Shown: piece by piece, positions 56,817-64,000 of the stretch
Layout: each line of letters begins with the position of its first letter
How positions within the stretch are numbered: position 1 is the stretch's first letter
NCBI RefSeq assembly: GCF_963678635.1
Contig: NC_087062.1
Coordinates: 24,076,177 to 24,140,176, forward strand
Length of the DNA stretch: 64,000 bases
Direction: 5' to 3'
Source of the DNA: Symsagittifera roscoffensis
Taxonomy: Eukaryota > Xenacoelomorpha > Acoela > Convolutidae
Made by a program: the position numbers and the translations under genes
Notes under the pieces: model-generated
Told to the model about the DNA's origin: nothing
The model's database searches: none
Seen by the model: only the letters and a program-made list of their open reading frames with translations

Positions 56817-57787
56817 GTGACGAGATCGAGACCAGAGTCAAAAACAGAAATGGATGAAGCGCCCAGATCGAGCGGCCGCTTCAACATGGACCGCGTGGGT
56901 CAAGAGAACATGAACGAAGGATTGGAAGCATGGACGCCACCTGAGCCCGTCCCTTCCATGAAGAATCTAGGGGTGAATCGAATCAGACCGCTAAGGGACA
57001 TTGCGCTACCAGGATGACGTCCTGCTCGACTAGCGGCAGTCAGTCCGGAACGGGGACGTCACGCCTCAGGGAATTGCAGGCGAAAGCTCTTGAGAACGCT
57101 GCGCGTGAGCAGCGACCAACCACATGGAGAGAGCATCCAGTATGGAGCTTAGTGATCTCGAGTTACAAAAAGAACACTGACGGCGCGTATCACCGACATA
57201 GTCGAGAGGACTGGACGGCTGCGCAACGAAAGGGAAGAGATGCCTTTCATGACGCCACGTGGGCAGAGTACTTTGTACAACCAAGAATACCCGAAGGCAC
57301 GATACACTTGATAATAGGGGACAGTCTCGTCCGGGTCCTTAAAAGGATCCAGGTCCATTGGCAAGTGGGAGTCTTGAGTTTCTCGGGCGCAGCGATGCCC
57401 CAGATGTTGGCGTCCTTGCAGATGCTGGAGATGGCGAAGACACGCCCAGTTACATTGATGATGGGAACCAACGACGTGTCCAGGGGCGAGGCGAGAAAAA
57501 TGACGAGGCTACAAGACAAAGTGAGTTGCATTCTTGAGGAGCTAAGAATTTACCTGGAGCCAGCAATCCTCACCATCTGCACTGTTCCCTATAACATGAT
57601 GAATGACCAGAATAGGAGGGAGATGAACGAGAGGGTGCGAAATAACAACGAGATAATCAGGCAAATCCAGCAGAGAAGTGTGCTGCCCATGAGAATGCGT
57701 GATGTAGCGAGAATGATGGAAGATTCCCTCCCAGAGGATGCATCTTCGGATGGTATGCACTTCGACAGACCAAGGGGCACAGAGTGA
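56817..57787 (+). pseudogene. P2 segment b, SGNH hydrolase domain (element D)
   Basis: 56817-57017 is the lead-in, frameshifted into 57014-57787. In the latter, GDS lies at residues 102-104 (IIGDSLVRVL), block II as SFSGAAMPQM, block III MGTNDVSRG at 151-154 and block V DGMHFD at 246-249, so the catalytic serine, Asn, Asp and His are all kept. This gives the canonical GTND that B and C have as GTNN. Stop after RPRGTE. Confidence 0.75.
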
Positions 57788-57836
57788 CTGATTGGCGTCT
57801 TCCAAATACACATAAATTTCCTTTTTTTCGGATTTA

Positions 57837-58815
57837 GTGGAGACGGGACAATTCAACATTGGTCCACCCCCGATACCTCCCTTCTTCTTGACCCGGTCCG
57901 TAACTGATCGCTTGGGGGGAAGGATTGACTCGAGAGGGAGCTCAACTAGCAGCAGAAGCAGACAGTTGAGATCGACACCCATGGAAGGAGACGATTGTGT
58001 CATCAGCGCTGATGGTGGACAACAAGAAGAAGTTGGAAGGTCCGGGGGAAGCAAGCAGAACCCGGTACCTGGAACGAGTGAAGGATCTGGATCTCGAGGA
58101 ACTAGCCTGCAGACAAGAGTTGACGGAGGTCTTGAGGATCAAGAGTCTGTCACATGAGGACTTGAGCAATCACTATTGTGTGGATTGGCTAAAGGCCCAT
58201 GAGGCGCACTTCTCTCGAGCCAAGACACTGGAGATGGCGGACTTGACGGAAATTCCCCAGAGATCAATAATGGGACCAATAAATTACAGACCTCTCAAGG
58301 AGCTGGGAAGCCCAGGCCTCATAGTGGAGCCACCCAAGCATCGGACTAGTATAGCCAGCATCAGAGTGGCGATCCCCGCGCAGCTTAGGGCGGTGAACAA
58401 GCTTCTTGAGCCAAAGAGCATGGGATTTCCTGATACGGCCTACATGGGTTTGAAACTTGCGGAAGACTCAAGGTACGGGAGATCCTGTGGAACTTCACAG
58501 CTGGCCAAGACGTTAGCAGTTTATGATCGGTCGGATCCTGGAGCGGCGAGAGCAATCATTGTGGCGGGATTGGACTTCGAAGTGACGTCACCGAAGTTGT
58601 TTTGGCCAGAGACCTTGGTGTACCTAGTACCAGGGGCAGAGTTGAATCAAATGTTGACCCTGATTGTAGCCATGAAGTCAGAGACACCGGAGCTGTTGTT
58701 GTTCGCGGGAATGAATGATCACCTGCATGCGGCGGGACTTCTTGAGCCTCTGAGAAGTGGGAGCCTACACCAAAAAAGATCTGGGAGGCGATTCATACGC
58801 TGTTTGCTGCAATGA
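57837..58815 (+). pseudogene. P2 linker and second SGNH-like block (element D)
   Basis: 57837-58157 holds FNIGPPPIPPFF and a Ser/Arg linker. From 57997 a second frame carries CRQELTEVL, CVDWLKAHE, GPINYRPLK, then AIIVAGLDF, PELLLFAGMNDHLHAAG. GMND fits SGNH block III. The nucleophile is not seen. A frameshift at about 58760 leads to 58812. Confidence 0.55.
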
Positions 58816-59165
58816 ATGAAGTGCAGCAACTGGTGGCATCCCAGTTGGGATCGAAGACAAGAGTGGTATTCGCGTCATCACCGGGTTACGCAAGCATGCC
58901 ACCTGCTTTACATTTCATTTACGCCATGTTTATTCTGATTTCGGAGGGAAATGGATGGCGGATGCTGATGGTGGCCCCAAATCGTGAGCTAGAGCCAGTG
59001 AACTTGAGACTCTTGAAGTCGGAAAGGGAGGCAGCGTGGGCGGTTGTGTCCCACGCTCTAACGGGCTTTTACGAGCTTGCGGATATCCTGATCGTGTTGG
59101 ACGAGGTCCTTTGTCTGGAGGTGTCGAACCTTGCCCGGCAACTGAAATTCTACCCGCAGGTGTAG
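58812..59165 (+). CDS. P2 segments c-d (element D)
   Basis: 117 residues: KTRVVFASSPGYASMP (last strand of the SGNH-like block), FIYAMFILISEGNG, APNRELEPVNLRLL and LEVSNLARQLK, collinear with A and B. Stops at TAG before DDHPVITHLTASLWFRSM, which continues in another frame. Confidence 0.6.
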   Translation: MNEVQQLVASQLGSKTRVVFASSPGYASMPPALHFIYAMFILISEGNGWRMLMVAPNRELEPVNLRLLKSEREAAWAVVSHALTGFYELADILIVLDEVLCLEVSNLARQLKFYPQV

Positions 59166-59773
59166 ATGACCATCCAGTAATAACTCATCTGACAGCCAGC
59201 CTGTGGTTCCGGAGTATGTAGCTGACGATCACGAGTTCCACTAGCAGGACGAGGGGGCCAAACAACGAGAGAAAGAATGTGGCTGCAGCCGAAAAACAAG
59301 TGGAATCGATGGCATACCGTCTAACACAAGAGAGGAAGATGGCCGTTTCTGAACCCGAGACTTGACAATGTTACGGACAAAACGAGAGAGAGTGCTCCAC
59401 CGCTGGTGAAGCAAATATGGGAGGAACAGCTGGAAGTAGCAGAAAAAAGAGAGATGACGGTGGGTAGATTCGTCACGGCAGCAAACGAAATGACTATTGG
59501 AGTCCATGTTGGGAAAAAAAGTATATGGACAAAAGGTTTTACGCGGGGAACGCGATCTTCGAGGCAATCGTGCAGGAACTCTTGAGTATGCCAATCAACC
59601 TCCTACTGGCCTTGTATTTGGTATACCCCAGGTACCTGTTCAACATGGGCCCAGCATATGTGTTTAGCAGAAGTGTGGAGACGCTCCGAATTGACGTATA
59701 CTTGAACTTGATACTCTGACACATAGGGAGCTGACGACATTCATCGACTGATAAAATATGGGGAACCCTGTCG
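59166..59773 (+). pseudogene. P2 segments d-e, heavily degraded (element D)
   Basis: Fragments in several frames: SLWFRSM at 59200, AYRLTQERK, EKREMTVGRFVTAANE, then 59525-59719 with LLLALYLVYPRYLFNMGPAY. Several frameshifts and short deletions relative to A. Not a working gene. Confidence 0.55.
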
Positions 59774-60190
59774 GTGAGGAAGGCCCACCCGACTCCAGAG
59801 ACTTATTCTCACAAGTGTGCTGCTGGACTGAAGAAAGACGCTGCTAGTGGAATATCTCCTGATGCAGAACGGCATTTGACAGGCAAAGAGAGAAGCGCAA
59901 AGACTAGAGAAGAAGTGAGGGAGGCGAATGGAAGAATACCTCTCCTAACCGACTTGTGCTTGGCCCTGAGATCTGATCCCTTGGGGATGATCAGGGGGCT
60001 GGGAGAGGTGGTGAGCTGTGTCTACGGGCCAGCCGTGACGTACGCCTTCCTGGATCCGCTTGTGGCAGCGTACCTACACTCAGTGGTTCACGTGAGTCTG
60101 ATCAGCGTTCTGGATGAGACGGCACTAAACTGGTGCCGACAAGAAGACTTGAGAGCGCGAATGAGTGAGACAGTACTCTTCGGAAGATAA
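59774..60190 (+). CDS. P2 segment e (element D)
   Basis: 138 residues: IPLLTDLCLALRSDPLG, YGPAVTYAFLDPLV, ALNWCRQEDLRARMSE, matching A 3100-3450. A stop at 60190 lies at a one-base shift. The next segment follows after 17 bp. Confidence 0.65.
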   Translation: MRKAHPTPETYSHKCAAGLKKDAASGISPDAERHLTGKERSAKTREEVREANGRIPLLTDLCLALRSDPLGMIRGLGEVVSCVYGPAVTYAFLDPLVAAYLHSVVHVSLISVLDETALNWCRQEDLRARMSETVLFGR

Positions 60191-60207
60191 AGGACCCAGA
60201 GCTAATA

Positions 60208-61323
60208 GTGCTCAACTTCAGGGGTGAACTGCAACGCAGGATGGGGGGAAAGCGAGAAGGTCCCATCGAAGTCTACCCGAAATTCTGGAACTTGAATCCA
60301 ATAGCAAAAGACACGAGGGAAGTCTTGAGGATCCCTACCTGGACGAAGAGCTTCGAGTTTACGAAGAGGGAGCTGGAGACAATACTCGAGCGGGATGTGT
60401 TGCCCGCCGCGATTCCTGAGTTCCCGACCGTGAGGCGGATGACGCTGGGGAATAATAGCCCCATGGTAGTCCCTTCCCTACACGCGAGTGCAACGGTGGA
60501 GCAGCAGGAAAAGTCGTTCACGGACAGCTGGGACCCCTTGTTTATCGGGTATTTGGCAGCGGTATATTTCCATACCTGTGAAACCAAGATGAATTCGTGG
60601 ACCACGAAAGCAAAGAAGATGCGGGGTTCGATGCCTCCAAAGTACGAGGTTCGGGAGAAGCTGAAGACTCTTGAGATGACAGGACTCGAGAGCAAACTGA
60701 CCATCTATGATGACGGAATGATGATCGTGGAGGAAGGTCACCTAGCCCTGAAGAATGAAATGAAATTTAGCACGAGAAAATATCTGGCATCTTGCGGATT
60801 GCAAGAAGTAGAGCTGCACAAAGAGGGACGACAGTTGGACGCGCTAGGAGTTCTTTACGTGCTCCTCACTGAATATAAGGCAGCAGATCCGACGACACCT
60901 TCACCCCTGTCAGTTGGAACTCCAGTAGACAAAATGAGCCTTCCAGTGGAGAACAGCTTCACTGACGCGCTAGAGAGGGATCAGGCTGAGTCAGGAGAGG
61001 GGGAGAGCATGGACGAAACCCTCAGCGAAGCTGGAGAGGAAATGGAAGTGGGTAATACGCCCGACGGATGGGCAACGAACAGAGATTTCAGTCCGGGCAC
61101 TGCACGTGAGCTACTGCAAGATTTGAGCGGGGATGATTCGGCAAACACGGCCACCCCTCTTTTGGTGTCTCCCCGGAAGAATCTTGAGCTGCCGCTAGCG
61201 AGTGAGCCATACAACATGGGAATGGTGCTCCTGACCGACGAAGTAAGGGAGAGGAATACCTTTGAAGGCAACAAAGGAATGTTCACAGCACGCTGGACGA
61301 GGAGGCGTGGCAAAGTTTCTTGA
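60208..61323 (+). CDS. P2 segments e-f (element D)
   Basis: 371 residues without a break: KREGPIEVYPKFWNLNP, IPEFPTVRRMTLG, DPLFIGYLAAVYFHTC, then an acidic linker with TPSPLSVGTP and NTFEGNKGMF. It spans the part that is split by a stop in A near 2452, confirming that A segments 2609-3634 and 1415-2452 were one protein. Ends by frameshift. Confidence 0.68.
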   Translation: MLNFRGELQRRMGGKREGPIEVYPKFWNLNPIAKDTREVLRIPTWTKSFEFTKRELETILERDVLPAAIPEFPTVRRMTLGNNSPMVVPSLHASATVEQQEKSFTDSWDPLFIGYLAAVYFHTCETKMNSWTTKAKKMRGSMPPKYEVREKLKTLEMTGLESKLTIYDDGMMIVEEGHLALKNEMKFSTRKYLASCGLQEVELHKEGRQLDALGVLYVLLTEYKAADPTTPSPLSVGTPVDKMSLPVENSFTDALERDQAESGEGESMDETLSEAGEEMEVGNTPDGWATNRDFSPGTARELLQDLSGDDSANTATPLLVSPRKNLELPLASEPYNMGMVLLTDEVRERNTFEGNKGMFTARWTRRRGKVS

Positions 61324-61974
61324 GCGAACTCAACCAGAGGGTGGAAACCAGAGCTAAAGTAGACGACTTCAAAGAAAAACTGTGGGACACGGTGGTGAAG
61401 TTTGGAGAGCCAATCCTGATAGGCATTGGACTGGATGAGAAAGTAAGAGAAGAGCTGCTCGAGAAGATGATTGACCTAAGGAAGCAGAAGCAGGATACCG
61501 GGGCCAACCCATGTAAAGATAGCTCTACTCTAAACAAAAAACTGACGATAAAAAAATTAGTGTCGAAATGGATGATAAAAATAAAACTAGTAATATGATT
61601 AAAGATACTAATATTCTTAAGGCTAGAGAAGCGGGAGGCAAGAGTCGGAGAAAAGGAACCTGGACAAAGAAGTCGAGTCAGTGATGGTGGTGACGACGCC
61701 CTCGAGTAGAGGAGTAAGGTCAAGGAAGAGGAAACGGGAGGCAGAAGAGGCAAGTCCTTCAGCGGATGAGGTTTCAGAAAAAAACTTGAAGGTGATAGCT
61801 CCCATGATTCTGGCGCGATGTAAGACGGCGGCCTACAAGGGCGGCTCGGCAGCCAGGAAGTTGACAGAGGTGATGGTCGAGATGGAGGCCTCAACGACTC
61901 CAGGGAAAGAAGAGGACTTCAAACCTCAGAAGGCGAATGCGAAGAGGGGTTCCACCAGTGGACAAATGTGGTAA
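61320..61974 (+). pseudogene. P2 segments f-g (element D)
   Basis: 61320-61598 (TVVKFGEPILIGIGL, EELLEKMIDLRKQ) and 61681-61974 (SRKRKREAEEASPSADE, AAYKGGSAARKL) lie in different frames, collinear with A 1900-1290. The basic KRKRE cluster is kept. Confidence 0.6.
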
Positions 61975-63044
61975 GTGGATTTCCGGAAAGAATGGATGTC
62001 GACTCAACACCAGGACACTGGTAATCAAGCGACCAGTGACCCTCTTGAGAGAAGTGCGACGAGGAACACCGCTCGTCCTTGGTGGATAGCCCTGGAGACC
62101 ACGAATGAGCTGGAGAATTGCCTGTAAGGACTTGATCGCGGAGTACCCCGGAAGCGTCGGAATTGGCCCACCCAACAAAGGGCTGAAATCAATAAGCTAG
62201 AGTTGCAGAGCCAGATAGAGCGAACTTGGGAAAACTTGCTGCAGGAGTATTTTGAAGATGCGATGAGAGCACCCTCGTCGGCACCACCATTAATGGCGAA
62301 TCCTTTTGTCAGGACAGCGGGACAGTTGCTGTTTTCATGGAGCCTGGTGGGAGTGGCGTTAGAAGCGTTGACTTCATATGACAAACTCAGGCTGGGCAAT
62401 GCGGGTACGCGCGTGTACCAAATGTTGGTGCAACGAATTGCTCGAGATAACTCGGGATGAGTCTACCGAGGCGGAAAGATGCCACCTGCATCTCGAGATG
62501 GATAATGTCAGTGATGTCTGACACCACCGTCTAGACGTGCCACCAACGAGCGATAGGAAGTATGACGATGGAAAGTATGACGATGGAAAGTATGACGATG
62601 GAATTCTGAATGTGTAACAGAGTACTGGAATCGCCAAGGGGGATGGCTCAAGGCAGTCTCTAGAGAACCACGGCAACCTGGCTCTGGCAGATGATAACCC
62701 GAGGCCCACGAAACGGGGAAAATACCAATATGTGTGTGGAGTGATGGAGATGGCATACAACCCCTTCTTGGACTCAGAAGCTGGAAACGCTTGCATGAAT
62801 TTTGAAGTGGCGGAGTTGTTGAAGTTCTAGACGGAGAAAATAATTGAAATTGACCAGACGGAAAGGGAAAGACCGAGCCTAGGTCTGCTATTTGAGAAAA
62901 TTCTGGAAATTATCAGTGTGCCGCGTTCGGAAAAAAAGGTCGAACTAAGACTGGGAAGCGGAAACGACGTCTTGTCTACGAAATTGGGGACCATTTGGAA
63001 GTTACTGAGACTATCTTGGTGCCCACATCCCCACGCAAGCTTGA
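61975..63044 (+). pseudogene. P2 segments g-h (element D)
   Basis: 62203-62460 is a clean stretch with NPFVRTAGQLLFSWSLVG. Before it, TAG at 61974 and TAA near 62126 interrupt. After it, several stops, a 15 bp repeat and then YQYVCGVMEMAYNPFLDSEA and LSTKLGTIWKLLRLSWCPHPH. Collinear with A 1290-170. Confidence 0.6.
62557..62600 (+). repeat. Three copies of GAAAGTATGACGATG (15 bp)
   Basis: A short tandem repeat inside degraded P2, absent from A at the matching place. Confidence 0.85.
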
Positions 63045-63780
63045 TTGATTGAGGAAGTTACGGAGCAGGTGAGATTGTTGCCAGCGAAAGGTGTAGATCT
63101 GGGAAACTTGAATATAGTGCACAAATTAATCCTACCTCATCAAGGGGAATGGGAGGGAGCAACGAGCAAGCTGGACAAGCTGGTGAAGAAGATGGAGCCG
63201 GGCAGCTGTCTGGACATTGCATGTGGAGGCGGAGCGCATTCTTGTGATGGGCGGTCCTGTGTCAGAATACAATCCTTCCAGAGGGGGGGATTTAGCCACT
63301 TGGTTCTGTGACATAACGGAGAAGGAGAAGAGCGAGATGCATATAATGGCTGAGTGTTACGCGAGCACCACTGTAAATGTAGCGACGGGGTTGGGATTTT
63401 TCTCGATGATGTGCAGTTTACAATCTCCAGAGATGATGGAATCATATCACCATTTGGTGACAGCGTTAAGCGTGGAGTCTTGGCCAGGAGTGTTTCAAAT
63501 GATCCAGAAACACATCAGAGGACGGAAGATTGGTCTTGAGGCGGAGATGAGATTTCCTCTAAGCGAGGCTTACAATCTACCCAAGAATGCGAAGTTTCTG
63601 GTAGGATCAGTCATGGCCAACCTGTGCGGAAGCCATTATCCACTACACATGGCGATGGTAGACAAGTGTGTGCGGTTGGCACGAATGTCGCATCACTCTC
63701 ACAAATTGTTGCAGAAGATACTAGGAGCAGTGCCGCGAGATCGAAGAGCTCTGGAAAGTGGAAAAAGAGAACACAACTGA
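63045..63780 (+). pseudogene. P2 segment i, first part (element D)
   Basis: 63045-63311 starts the region and 63217-63780 continues in another frame with HIMAECYASTTVNVATGLGF, WPGVFQMIQKHI and AKFLVGSVMANLCGSHYP. These pair with B 37560-37850. A stop at 63778 ends the frame. Function unknown. Confidence 0.62.
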
Positions 63781-64000
63781 CCTTGAAAGACAGAATACGA
63801 TTGGAAAAGAGATGAACCGTGCCACAGCTATGGATGAAAACGACGTGACGCATGAGAAAATGCTGGAGTTTGAACCGCTGTTGGAAACTTCTGGAGAACG
63901 TAACCTCCGGAGCATCAACCTGACTCACGGGGAAAGCCGAAACCATTGTCTGGCACAGACAGTTTGGTATCCGGAGCACTCGAACCTCTACTTGTTATGG
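63781..64000 (+). pseudogene. P2 segment i continuing past the window end (element D)
   Basis: The frame continues with DENDVTHEKMLEFEPLLE and a LAQTVWYPEHSNLYLLW string equal to LLQTWWYPERSNLVLIW in B (38240-38290). The C-terminal 230 residues and 3' UTR are outside. Confidence 0.55.

Larger units (their letters stand above)
54490..64000 (+). mobile_element. Element D: family 2 retroelement, 5' truncated, 3' end outside window
   Basis: Plus strand: integrase tail, macro domain, spacer and P2 to the window end. Closest to A (about 78-80 percent at the nucleotide level by eye in P2). Joined head to head with C inside CTTGAGTATTC. Heavily mutated. Confidence 0.8.

Noticed and set aside
1-64000. 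Simple recent palindrome of one 40 kb unit
   Set aside because: The two arms differ by about 20 percent, the right arm lacks about 20 kb, and B LTRs are much closer to each other than B is to C, so a recent single inversion-duplication does not fit. Kept only as a hypothesis.

Overview
This 64 kb window looks like animal (metazoan) repeat DNA built almost entirely from very large Ty3/Gypsy-type LTR retroelements. No host gene, tRNA, rRNA or bacterial-type operon was recognised. The phylum cannot be fixed from the sequence. The evidence is Ty3-type Gag, a CCHC knuckle, an aspartic protease, RT with YVDD, RNase H, a DD35E integrase with a GPF module, LTRs of about 340 bp, and a primer-binding site matching the 3' end of tRNA-Asn.

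Four copies of two related families are present. Family 2: element A (minus strand, 1-15425, its 3' end beyond the window) and element D (plus strand, about 54490-64000, both ends missing). Family 1: element B (plus, 16023-40711, LTR to LTR, about 24.7 kb) and element C (minus, 40729 to about 54490, 5' half missing). A and B lie head to head, with 0.6 kb between their 5' LTRs. B and C lie tail to tail, with 17 bp between their 3' LTRs. C and D are fused head to head at about 54490.

Element plan, assembled by comparing copies: LTR; tRNA-Asn PBS; long repeat-rich leader (2.6 kb in A, 5 kb in B); Gag (basic/acidic N-terminus, coiled coil, capsid, zinc knuckle); protease; RT-RNase H; acidic linker; integrase with acidic tail; a C-terminal macro domain resembling OARD1/Poa1-type ADP-ribosyl hydrolases; a spacer of 350-530 bp with a splice-acceptor-like site; a second coding block of about 9 kb (called P2 here); a 3' UTR of about 1.3-1.4 kb; polypurine tract; LTR. 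P2 reads as one polyprotein of nearly 3000 residues: an N-terminal domain with coiled coil, an SGNH/GDSL-hydrolase domain with its catalytic residues, a second SGNH-like alpha/beta block, then about 2000 residues of mostly helical, acidic sequence that I do not recognise. No signal peptide or membrane segment was seen in P2, so it does not look like an envelope gene.

All copies are decayed by frameshifts, nonsense codons and deletions. A keeps capsid and integrase but has lost knuckle, protease and RT. B keeps knuckle to integrase but has lost capsid. C carries a 2.5 kb tandem triplication of its 3' end. The points of most interest are the macro domain, the SGNH domains, the giant P2 block shared by two diverged families, and a hairpin plus purine-tract block conserved at the nucleotide level between families.
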